From: Anabas testudineus
Lineage: Eukaryota > Chordata > Actinopteri > Anabantiformes > Anabantidae
Assembly (NCBI RefSeq): GCF_900324465.2
Contig: NC_046623.1
Span: forward strand, 10,693,721 to 10,757,720
Direction: 5' to 3'
DNA: 64,000 bases
Shown here one piece after another: positions 34,027 through 52,571 of the stretch. The notes under the pieces were generated by a model. It was not told where the DNA came from. It made no database searches and saw only the letters and a program-made list of their open reading frames with translations. Position 1 is the stretch's first letter, and each line of letters starts with the position of its first letter. A program made the position numbers and the translations under genes.

Positions 34027-37000
34027 ATGATTGGAAACTCCAGTCTGCTGGCTGCAGTCCTGACTGTTGCATCAGTGGTGTCACTAAGTCTACTGTCTCT
34101 TCTCTGTCTTCGATGCAAACGGAAATCTAGTAAGTGCTATTTGTAGATAAGAAAATAATTGTATGATGCTTATTACTACAGTAATTATAAATCTCAACAT
34201 ATGAACACAGTAACACAGAGATTCTTGTTGCAATTGTTTGATTCTTCGCTAAAATATTTTACTTACCTCTACACACCTCTATTGTACTGATATAAAATAA
34301 CAAATAACTATAACTCCAAGTAGTCACAGATAAATAATACTAATTCAATTCAATTAGATTTTATTTGTATAATTCCAAATCACAACAGAAGTCATCTCAA
34401 GGCACTTTACAGTGTTTAAGGTTTAAGACCTTATAAAATATACTGTGTATAGAATTATATAGAAAACCCCACAATCCCACTAGAGCAGCACTAGGCGACA
34501 GTGGAGAGGAAAAACTTCCTTTAGATGAAGAAACCTCCAGCAGAATCGGCCATCTACCGCGACCGGTTGGAGTGAGTGGAAAGAGGATTACCGTACCTGC
34601 TTGGTTGAAACTACCACTTAAACTGTAGTGAGACTATGTAAAATGCCTCCTGATTTGCGAAAACAGGCATGACTGAGTAATGTTGTAAAGAAATCAAAAT
34701 AAATTAACTCTGAATGTAATAATTTAATACCTGACTGAGTAATGTTGGAAAAGACTCTAAAGAAATGAACTCTGACTGGTTTCATTCCATCAAAAATGGA
34801 TTCATAAAACAAAGTAGTTTAATCAACGTGCCAATAATCTGGCCATGTTGGCAATGGCATTAACCTTCTTTAGGGCTGTGGGTGAAACATATGGCGTTGC
34901 TCCCTCACTTACACCCACGATACTGTACATGCAAGTATGGCAACTAAGCCCACACTTAAAGCCACTAGGTGCATAGACACACAAAACCAAAATATGCGTA
35001 GACAGTGAAGTGGAGCACAGAAGCAGCACACACAGAGGATACACGGGTAGGTCATTAAAAAAACTGCTTGGCCTCTTCTAGCAAGAACAACACATGAAGG
35101 AGGTTTCTTCCTACATACCTTCCTAACTGTCTTAACCAAAATGATACCAACAAACACAAGAATGCGATACCTGCTGTATCAATGAACCCTTCAAGAAGGG
35201 AAAAATCAACCAGCACACAGTAAGATGAAATAACACTTAACAGAAAATTAATTAGCAACAATTAGACAATAATAAAGAAATGTATTGATAATGACAACAA
35301 TTATGGTTTGCATCATTATAGTTCACATATGATAGAGAAAAACTATCTAACTAACGGGTTTTCTATGTGTAACTTTCTATTTCAGTGGCGCGTTAAACAA
35401 GAGGTGATTGAAAACAATGTAACACCTCAACTTTTAAACAGAGCTCAAACTGTTTTACACTATATCTTCACATTTGTTCCACATTCACATCATATTGCAT
35501 GTCATGGCCATTTTCTTTATCATTAGCTAGATGAAAAAGTGATTAGTCACATGCTTTTTCTTTTTTAACTAGTCTTTTTGTCACATTCATTATCAGTCAG
35601 TCACATATTTGCAGACGTTTATGTTGAAAACCGCCTAATTCAAAGTCGGTACATGCGTCTACAGTTTCAACGTGTTTTTTTTTCTTGCAGAGATCATACA
35701 TGCAGAACATCAGATATATGATCCGCAGACATTGTGAGTATACTATGTATTGCTGCTTCTCAAGCCACGTTGGCAGACAGCTTTGAACACCATTTGTGTT
35801 TTTTATGATAACGCTGTACTCATCAGTTCATCTGCCGAGATCTGTGACCAACGTGACATTCAGTTAAATGTCAAATGACAGAGTCAGAGAATTCCCTCAA
35901 AGTGAATAAACTTAAATCACTATTTGACAATAAAATGCTATCTTGACAGCCAGCGTGGGGGAAGTGTGTTTGCTGTGATGCAATCAAAAACAGGTAAAAT
36001 AAGTCAGCACTAGCTCTCATTCACCACAGACTCGGCCTATTTTCATTCACTTTTAGCACAGCTAACTAACTTTGACACTTTTGTGCTGTTTTTATTCCAG
36101 TCACCAGAGCCAATCAGATAACTTCAACCGCAATGTATGTATATAACATCAAGCATCAGCTTATTTTTATTTCACCACTACCAACGACAGTGTATATTGT
36201 TATGTACTAAATTGAAAACTTATGCAGCTTAAAAATGACAAGGGCAAAACAAGAGGAAAACTAAATTTCACTGCATTCAGTATACAATAAATAACAACAC
36301 GGGTCCTATCTGAATCATACACATATATATTATATACTATATAACTCTAGTACAGCTTACATTTTTCACAGAGAAAACAGGGTATTGAAAAAGTTAGCAC
36401 ACCGTCTGTTGGCTGAACCACAGACTGGATTCATTATGTTGCCTCTGACCATATAGTCCAAGTAGCAATAACATCTGCCGTCACAGTGTAATATATATGA
36501 TTGCTAGAAGACAATGTTGCAGATATGGTGGGATTTAGGTTTTTACACACTGCACTGTCTGGCTGTTGTCAGCGTGTACATCCTTATAAAACCACAAACT
36601 GATGTGTTCTGTGTCCTTTTGTGCAGTTAGTGATCTTTAGAGGTATTTTGGTCAGTCACACTCCACTCACTGATGCTGATCTAACTCTATTAAAGAAAAC
36701 AAACTATTTTTATGTTGGTAGTTTTAATTCTGAGCTATTACTAAGATGCTGTTTTCTAAGAGGGGGGTTAAAATAGGAGACATATTTCAAGAGTAAACTC
36801 AAAAAAGAAAACTAATTCAAAATGAATTGACATGTTTTCTAGTGAAACATATGAAGAGGATTTTTCACCAGGTATGTTTTCAGTTTTAAAGATTGAAGAT
36901 TTCACTACTTACAACAGTAATAGCTCCTGAGGTTTATATTTAACGTTACAGCAGCAACTGATGACCAGTCCGACTATGAAAATGTCACTGATGGTAGGTT

Positions 37001-38326
37001 TACATACAAAACACACAGTAAAAACACTAAATTACATTTATTTTTTAGTATGTGTAAGTGTTTGCAGTCCATTTTTATTTAATATGACTGCTTTATTTTG
37101 TCACTGACGTCGACATCCTGTGTTGCTGCGACTCAAGTAGGAACAGATGTGGATCATATGTATGTGTAAGTGTTTCAGTTGTTCTTGTTGGCTTCATGTG
37201 TGAACAAGCACCTTGGTCACTTTAAAATTTTCTATGCTTACCTTGGTGTCAGGTGTGCAGATGATCAAATTACAGAAGTTTTGTTTTTATTGCTTCAGAC
37301 ATAAATTGTACATAGTTGAAGAATCACTTAGAATATATTTTCAAACTAACGACTTATGAATCTGATTTCGACAAATTAATAAATTGACTTTGTTTATTTT
37401 AATTTAAAATGTGGAGATAATTATCAGTTACTCTTACTGTTTTACAATGTCCTTAAACTTAACAATGGAGGTCACAAATCAAAAAATAAATAAATAACTT
37501 CGACCAAAGAAACTTTATATTTGTGTTGTCCTGCAGAGATCCCCTGCCAGCCTCACTGTATGCAAATGACCAAAACCAGAAAACGATAACTGGTAAGTTA
37601 AATAGTAAAAGTAAAATTTATGGGCTCTGTATCTGATTCCTCCCGTGTTACAAATTTTAACATTCACCAATTATGTTTTTTCAGGTGCCGACCAGAATCC
37701 AGACGTCTATGCAAATGTTTACACATCCCTGACGATAAAAGATGGTACGTCTGGCCATTTGTATCAAAGGAGGAATTCATATTCATATTAGTTCTCACTG
37801 ATTGATTTCTCATCACACACTGATTCTGTAGCTGTGGATAAAATACATTTACTTAAATTGCTGTTTCACCAAACAGATGAAGACGACTATGAGAACTCTG
37901 AGTTCTTGGACCAGGGTGTACAGGAAAGTGCAAAAAATCAAGAAGACGATGGTAAGCATGGCACACACAGCATTTGTTTGTTGGTTACATTCACAAAAAG
38001 TATATTCTGTGGGTTGTTCTCTATTGTTCTATAACAGTGTTCATCTGCAAATAAGTCTGTTTAGTGAAATATTGACAGGATATTTGATTAATTTATCTTT
38101 TAGGTCTAGATTTTGTGCTTTTCTGTGTTTTGTTAAATATAGATTTCTTTTCAAGTCATCTAAAGATGTCTGAACACTGGGAAGTAGCACAGCAGCACAA
38201 ACTTAAAGTTGTTCTGTATGTTGACTTAATCCTAACTAATCACCCATGTTTTTTGTTGTTGTTCGTTCATTTTTTTTGGTGTCAGATGAGCCAGATTATG
38301 TGAATGAGAACGGGGAGTGCACCTGA
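34027..38326 (+). CDS. lat2: lat2 (NTAL/LAB), linker for activation of T cells family member 2
   Basis: Raft-resident transmembrane adaptor of B, mast and myeloid cells; phosphorylated tyrosines recruit Grb2. Coding exons: 34027-34129, 35691-35733, 35950-35993, 36101-36134, 36843-36871, 36952-36993, 37141-37165, 37537-37592, 37685-37744, 37877-37951, 38286-38326. They sum to 552 nt, giving 183 aa (human NTAL 243). Features: a short luminal MIGNSS, one membrane helix (residues ~7-27), and CLRC at 28-31, the CxxC palmitoylation pair shared by LAT and NTAL. Then QRGGSVFAVMQSKT, and five YxN Grb2-type sites: DYENV, LYAND, VYANV, DYENS, DYVNE. The end EPDYVNENGECT parallels human GEPDYVNGEVAATEA, which favours LAT2 over LAT. 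The tyrosine-rich middle is weakly conserved, so some exons rest on phase and motif alone. Confidence 0.85.
34337..34600 (+). repeat. teleost interspersed repeat (caattcaattttattt ... gcgaccggttgg type)
   Basis: The phrase order matches an abundant fish repeat: CAATTCAATTAGATTTTATT, AAATCACAACAGAAGTCATC, AAGGCACTTTACAG, AGAGCAGCACTAGGCGACAG, GGAAAAACTTCCTTTAGATG, AAACCTCCAGCAGAATC, and GCGACCGGTTGGAGTGAGTG. It is non-coding. I recognise the family by eye but cannot assign a class. It lies in lat2 intron 1 and is moderately diverged. Confidence 0.7.
34601..35690 (+). other. lat2: rest of lat2 intron after the membrane exon
   Basis: Contains a short imperfect tandem duplication (34670-34760). 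A segment (34820-35270) has several overlapping minus-strand frames rich in hydrophobic residues, but I cannot assign them to any family. It ends in a poly-T tract and a strong TTTTCTTGCAG acceptor. Confidence 0.5.
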
Positions 38327-39059
38327 AGAGCCCCACCACAGAACATCGGTGAACAGACAGTTCACTGCACTGTGTGTGTTGTGTAAACTGAAAGCACATT
38401 GTTGTCGTTTTTTAATTCATGTTATGTGTGATGTGCAAATGATGAGGACAGCTGTGTGAATAATGCTCATGGACCTTAATAGTGTTTTATGTGGGAACAC
38501 CGATACTGCCATCTAGTGGTAAAATATCCACTTTAATGTATAGTAAAGGACATTTACCAACTACTGTGTCCTCCTGGTGTTTGTAAATGAAGCAATCACT
38601 TGTTTTCCAGATGTAATTAATGCTTAAAGAAGCAACAACTTTTTCTTTAAACCAAACATCCTATGAACTGATATAAAAGACATCACTCTGTAGCCAGAAA
38701 TGCTTATTTCACTTTCTATAAACTGCTTTTGTTCATTTTTTTTTTACATTTCTGTACGACGTTCACAAAACTGCTGCTAATAGCTGAAATAACTTTTGTG
38801 AGGAGAGAAAAGTCCTGAAGAAAAAACTAATATATTATTATTATATTACCAATTATTAATGAAATATAATGTAAACAGTACATATAGCTACAGCATTGGG
38901 CAATTTGAGGTATTTTAACATCTTATAATAATACAGTTCTTTAGTTTAAAAGCATGGTTATTTGTTATTAAAATGTAGTTTATCAGTAAACTGGTAAAAG
39001 TATTTATTTTGTCAGTAGCTCAAAGTTGTACTTGGTTACTTTGCATTACAGCTAAACCA

Positions 39060-39086
39060 AATAAACATTTTTACTTGTCCAATAAA
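39060..39086 (+). terminator. lat2: lat2 poly(A) signals
   Basis: Two AATAAA hexamers (39060-39065 and 39081-39086) lie about 0.75 kb after the lat2 stop codon. A further AATAAA at 39190-39195 is an alternative. Confidence 0.5.
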
Positions 39087-39763
39087 CATGGATGTTACTA
39101 ACATTAACAGCGTATTATTTCATTGTGCTACTAAGTCATAACAGTGCAGCAGCATTACCAAAACCATGAGCTTGAAACTGAAGCCTCTAAATAAAACTCA
39201 TTCATTTACACCTGTGCTTTTCAACTGTGACACATCTTTTATCTTCCATGAAGAGACAAACATACATTGTGTTTGCCACTAATGTTGAGGGGAAATAAAT
39301 GTCATAATTGTGACTAAAAGCTTCATGCACTCAACAAAAAGTCTATTTACATTTAAAAGATTTTTTCCTGTGTAACCCTCTTTCAGTGATTCAGTAAAGT
39401 TTGTCAGTCACATCACGAGACGTGCAGCTCCGTCAGTCCTTTTGAAACCGACCTGGTTTTATCAAGCTGCTAAAACTAAATTTAGCAGTTATAGGTGCAT
39501 TGATTTTAAGCATTATACTTATTAACATGATCTTCATCAGCAAGTCATATGTACTTATACATTTTCCACATAACTAATGCATTCACTTATTGTTCATACG
39601 AGATGAGAAGTATCTCTTACAATATATTTTTTTCTAATTTTACACAAATCACTATAATGTTTCCTGAGATTTGACATATAATTATTCTTCTGTCTCCATT
39701 ATGACACAAACTGATGGTTGGAAATGAACAAACCTTCTCCAAAATGTTTTACACTGAAATGGT

Positions 39764-39769
39764 TTTATT
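39764..39769 (-). terminator. pgk1: pgk1 poly(A) signal
   Basis: TTTATT on the plus strand reads AATAAA on the minus strand, about 835 nt past the pgk1 stop. It is a good candidate, but other hexamers may exist. Confidence 0.45.
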
Positions 39770-40604
39770 AACCTGAACATATCAGCTAAGATTGACACAT
39801 CTTAGTCTGATGCAGCTCAGAAACCAACAGCCAGAGATGACAGATGGATAACCAGAGACGACGTTAGTGTGGACACAAAACATAACAAAACACACACGCA
39901 CACACCGCATTAACCGTTTCTAAATATATATCTATATATATATATATATATACTGTATGCAGACTCACTGTCGAGGGTGGTGCGGTAACATTTACAGGAT
40001 AGTTATGCAAAAGTGACAAAGCAATACACACATTTTCTCTCTCTCACACACACGCGCCAGTGATTAAGTTTATCAGGTGTGAGCGCCGACGACCCCTCCG
40101 TTCTTAAAGAAACACATCGGAAATTGTGATGAGTGAAGTGTGAAGCACATGGACACCCTGTGTAAATCCAGACTCAGTTTGCTGTTTTTCAACCGCTCAT
40201 TCAGCAGGACAACAGGAAAAATGTTTCATCCCAGCAAAAAACTACTTCCACCTTAACATGCCATTGATCTTTTTCTTGCCTGAAGGGTTTTAGTTCTCAA
40301 AATCCACTGTCAAGTAATGTGTCCTGTTTCTAGCAGCTTGACCTGATGAGTTTCATCCGCACATTGAAATAAGGCAGAGGGCTCTTCTTGTTACAGACAG
40401 CAGTGGATGACCAGAGGCAGCAGTAACAACTGGCACCACTTAAAAAGACGCAGCCTGGATAAAGATGAAATGTCTGATAAAGCAGGTGTTTGTTTGTTTG
40501 TTTGTTTTTTTCAGGTAAACCAGGAGTCTGGCAAAGTAGCTTCCCACTTATACACTCATTCTCACACACACGCACTCACACACTGCAGTGGGCTGATGGG
40601 AGGT

Positions 40605-49129
<8,525 letters not shown>

Positions 49130-49330
49130 GTTGCTGGTTTTGCTGGCTGTTTCCTGCACCTTCCTGCTTGAATCTCCTCCGCCTCCTCTGGCTGATGGCT
49201 GCTGAATGTCAGCGGTGACCTTAGCACAGCGCGGAGTGACAGCTGCGGGGAGGGGTCCAGAGCAGGACATCACTGATGATTGGCTACAGCGTCATGAACG
49301 CTTGCATTCGATTGGGTCCTTCTGCTGTCT
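49130..49330 (-). promoter_or_regulatory. pgk1: pgk1 promoter with two inverted CCAAT boxes
   Basis: GC-richer block just 5' of the pgk1 ATG. ATTGG at 49279-49283 and 49311-49315 reads as CCAAT on the gene strand, about 150 and 185 bp upstream of the ATG, as usual for a TATA-less housekeeping promoter. Confidence 0.55.
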
Positions 49331-50198
49331 GTTCCCTGACGTCAACGCCAAGTTTCTTGATACAACTTTATTAAAACCGAACCGAAGCAAAAATTGCAAA
49401 TATTAATATTATAAGAAATGTATTTTGTGGTAAATCTTTCTTATCTTGGACTGAGAGTCTCGTTTGGAAGTGATGCCACTGCGGATACTGACATCATAAA
49501 ACACATCTTCACATAATTTTTTACAAGTACTGCATTTAAGTATACTTAAAGTACTTGTGATTTTCTGGGTTACTTGTTACATGTACTTCTACTCCTGACA
49601 GCATTAGTTACTATTCACTTTACAGATAGTCTAATGTAAGATATAAAAAACTGCATTATGAAATCACATTTCCCCCTTTTAAGTTTTGTTTTTCAATATT
49701 TTCAACAAAGGGTACAATTGTGTTGGATTACTTTCCAAACAAAATTTTCAAACACGGGCATTTAAGAACATATCTAGTACATTTACATGCACTTCTGAGT
49801 ACAGAGTTTGTGTACCTATGCAGAAGTTGTACTGTATACTGTTGAAGTCTTCTGTTGTTGGTCAAGCTTTAGCGTTTTATAAATTGGTAATGTAGTATCC
49901 ATATTTGGACTGGACCAGATTTTTTTCTATGACTCAGAGAGTAACTGCAAGTAAACAAAAACATACAAAAAGCAAAAACTAAATAATCTGTGGCAGGTCA
50001 TTTTAAAATATATTTATGTTTTCTCCTCATCCATTTGTGGTGCTTTTAGATGATTGTTTTAGGGTTTATACTTTTCTGTGACTGAAACAGAGCTCTGACA
50101 CTGGGCAATATGTTTCGCTCTAAAATGCCCTAGAAAATACTGTACACAGAATTTCACAGCTTAAAAGGAAAAATAGCAGTCTGTAGAATCACATTTAA
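49331..50198. other. pgk1-cox7b intergenic region
   Basis: AT-rich, no gene. Contains the repeat fragment at 49535-49680. The pgk1 5' end lies to the left and the cox7b 3' end to the right. Confidence 0.6.
49535..49680 (+). repeat. teleost interspersed repeat fragment ('tacttgtactt' type)
   Basis: GTATACTTAAAGTACTTGTG, TTACATGTACTTCTACTCC and TGACAGCATTAGTTACTATT follow the same order as in the 29405-29640 copy. Diverged. Confidence 0.5.
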
Positions 50199-50204
50199 TT
50201 TATT
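50199..50204 (-). terminator. cox7b: cox7b poly(A) signal
   Basis: TTTATT (AATAAA on the gene strand) lies 109 nt past the cox7b stop, a spacing suited to a short housekeeping 3' UTR. Confidence 0.6.
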
Positions 50205-50312
50205 TGGACAAAGTAACACAGGCATTCACTGTCTGAACATGTGAATATTCATTATTTATCTGTACAACCAGAGGGTTTGGTAGGTGCAGTGTTGGTCTGT
50301 CATCACGGCTCT

Positions 50313-52166
50313 TTACTCGTCAGCCTGTCTCCATGGTTTGGGCATGACCCTTCCAACTGGTGACAGATTCCAGGTGATGCCAGTCTGAGTCAGCACCTGC
50401 AAGTTTAGGAGAAATATCACAGTTTGAACATTTTATACAGACACACACTAAAACAATTATTTACAATAGGGACCTGCTCATTATAAATCACAACCTGGTC
50501 CATGAGACAAAGGGAAACAGGAATGTACAAAACAGATTTATTTACTTGTCATTTTTATCAAATTTTTGTTCTCTGCACGTGCTTCTTTACCATGTCTGTT
50601 TTCTCATTTACTACAACATGCAAATAAAAATAACCAAACTGATGCAAAAAAAAAAAAAAAGAAAACACATTTGAAAAACCTATGTAAACATATGAAAGAC
50701 TAATGGTGTTGTTCAATAAAACAAAAAGATACATGCTCAGATCGCCCTCCTGTGGTTTTAACGAGGAGCTTATATTTGGGGACAGTTTTCCTAAGGTACA
50801 TCAACAGAGAAATAATACCTGGTAAGTAAAACCGCAAAAATTCTAACAATGCTTATCTTATAACAGGTGCTGTGTTTAATCAAAAAGCTGAATGTATCAT
50901 GGTGTTTATGTAATTAATCTGATTTTACTGCTATTCAAGCAAGCAGAACCTGTTTACAACGCTTATGTAGGAGAACTAGTTTGGCATTGAAAAAGGTTTT
51001 GTCATAATACAGTATAAATATAAATGGGGACTCTTGTACTTTATTAGTCAAACACAGATTCTGTATGGAGAAAATAGGAAGCCCAAATTAAATTGAGGGG
51101 CTAAGAGACATTCACTTGTGTTGGTTTCACTAGAGAAAACAGACTTTTTTTTTAAATATATATAGCCAGTTTCTAGAAAAGTAAGCCAAATGCATTATTA
51201 TAAATAAAGGAGGGAAAACAGTGCAACACTACTTACGTATGCCCACACAGATCCGCAGAAGGCAGCCCCACCTAACAACAAAGCGGTCCCGTACTTTGAA
51301 TGAAAGTCCTGACGAGGGGCGGTGGATCCGTGCCTCACCTGCCGCACGGCCTGACCTGGAGGACAACAAAACATCAAGTCTTAATGCTGACAATGGGCAA
51401 ACTGCGCATTAAAATATTATATACCAACTTCAATTATTTCAAAACAAGACATCTGAAGAGGTTGCTTTGGGCTTTGGGCAGGATTGAGCACTAATCACCA
51501 TTTTCTGACATGTGACAGAGCAGAAAACCCGCAAATTAAATAAGACATAATAACTACTGTATATCATACTTCTTCCTTTATATATTCAGCGTGTGTAATA
51601 TTATTTTGACTTGTCATATTGGATTCCTGTTCTATATGTTTTCTTCCTGGATGAAAGTTTCATAGACGCTACGTGGATCTAGAGAGTTTGCCGTAAAAAT
51701 TAATAATCACAAATAATAAGTATTTTCTTAATAGCCGCGTCAAGGAAATAACTTAGTATAACAAACAGGCTAATCATTTAGCCAACTTAACATAGGTCAG
51801 CGTGTTAGACAGGAACATCTGAATGAAAACACTGCATATTAAAACGTATATGTCAAATGTAATGGCTACTTTGAGTCATGGACGACAGTTAAATGCACCT
51901 AATTACACAAATAAATTAAATAACTAATACATTACTGAGCTAATGTTAACTTAGAGTCCTTCGAGAGATGCTAATGTTAGCGGGCTAGCAGTTGGCTGTT
52001 AGCACGCTAAACACGGTCACCGACCAGGAACAGGCTGATCAAATATGTAGTCGACTGATTTTAAACGGTCACCCTGTCTACATGCGTACAAACAACATAC
52101 ATTCTTAATGAAAAATAATGTTAGCTTACCAGTAGCATTCACTGCAGCTTTTGCAAACCTGTACAT
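50313..52166 (-). CDS. cox7b: cox7b, cytochrome c oxidase subunit 7B
   Basis: Small nuclear-encoded subunit of mitochondrial complex IV, inner membrane. Three minus-strand exons: 52166-52130, 51355-51237 and 50396-50313, summing to 240 nt, giving 79 aa (human 80). The N-terminus MYRFAKAAVNATGQAVRQ is basic and lacks acidic residues, fitting a mitochondrial presequence. Then FHSKYGTALLLGG, a single membrane helix (LLLGGAAFCGSVWAYVL), and the family signature TGITWNLSPVGRVMPKPW near the end, against human VGIEWNLSPVGRVTPKEW. The donor and acceptor phases agree. The match to COX7B is clear despite the short length. Confidence 0.95.
50397..51236 (-). other. cox7b: cox7b intron 2
   Basis: AT-rich intron with a poly-A run near 50647-50660; nothing else recognisable. 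Confidence 0.8.
51356..52129 (-). other. cox7b: cox7b intron 1
   Basis: Intronic, no other feature recognised. Confidence 0.8.
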
Positions 52167-52199
52167 GTTGACTAGCCTGATGTCTTCAGATACCCTTGA

Positions 52200-52262
52200 A
52201 GAACGGAAGTACAATATGGCTGCCGCACGTACACACAACGGAACTAACGATTGGCCAATGTG
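52200..52262 (-). promoter_or_regulatory. cox7b: cox7b core promoter: ETS, YY1-like and palindromic CCAAT sites
   Basis: Within 100 bp of the start codon lie a CGGAAGT ETS (GABP/NRF-2-type) site at about 52204-52210, an AATATGGCTGCCG YY1-like site just after it, and a perfect 10-bp palindrome ATTGGCCAAT at 52250-52259 that carries CCAAT on both strands. ETS and YY1 sites are known features of nuclear cytochrome oxidase gene promoters. Binding is inferred. Confidence 0.5.
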
Positions 52263-52450
52263 AGCATGCGCAGACAAGAGATAACCTTTGAAAAATGCGT
52301 AAACGGAAAAAAACATTTTTCAACCATTAAAATGGACGACGAAGCCAAACCAGTTGTTAGTCATTTCTATTACACCTAAAATAATTCAAACAACTGAATA
52401 GCTGCTGGGTATTACATAAAAGCATCATAGACGCCCATCATTGTCACCGT

Positions 52451-52561
52451 GTCAGGATGGCCGAGTGGTCTAAGGCGCCAGACTCAAGGACGAGCTCCTT
52501 CCGTAGAGACGGGACTTCTGGTCTCCGAATGGAGGCGTGGGTTCGAATCCCACTTCTGACA
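52451..52561 (+). tRNA. trnL-CAA: tRNA-Leu (anticodon CAA), intron-containing
   Basis: Cloverleaf reads clearly. The acceptor stem GTCAGGA pairs with TTCTGAC (one G-T) and is followed by discriminator A at 52561. D-arm with A box TGGCCGAGTGG. Anticodon stem CCAGA/TCTGG with CAA at 52485-52487. Long variable arm typical of leucine tRNA. T-arm/B box GGTTCGAATCC. A 27-nt intron (about 52489-52515) sits one base 3' of the anticodon, the canonical place, as in other vertebrate tRNA-Leu-CAA genes. The mature length is 84 nt before CCA. The gene is head to head with cox7b, about 285 bp from its ATG. Confidence 0.97.
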
Positions 52562-52567
52562 CAAACC

Positions 52568-52571
52568 TTTT
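52568..52571 (+). terminator. RNA polymerase III terminator of tRNA-Leu
   Basis: A TTTT run six bases after the tRNA 3' end, the standard Pol III stop. Confidence 0.75.

Larger units (their letters stand above)
38327..40604. other. lat2 / pgk1 convergent 3' region
   Basis: Holds the lat2 3' UTR from the left and the pgk1 3' UTR from the right, with a (TA)n-rich tract near 39924-39952. No coding exon recognised. The predicted ends (about 39.1 kb for lat2 and 39.75 kb for pgk1) do not overlap. Confidence 0.65.

Noticed and set aside
34820-35270. Overlapping minus-strand ORFs with hydrophobic and Cys-rich stretches, considered as a possible old retroelement piece
   Set aside because: No conserved family motif, terminal repeat or boundary is visible. 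Hydrophobic frames of this size arise by chance in AT-rich intron.
34027-38326. Identification as LAT rather than LAT2
   Set aside because: The EPDYVNENGE terminus and the SVFAVMQSKT block resemble NTAL, and I see no PLC-gamma YLVV-type site. The location with 7q11 genes also agrees with LAT2.
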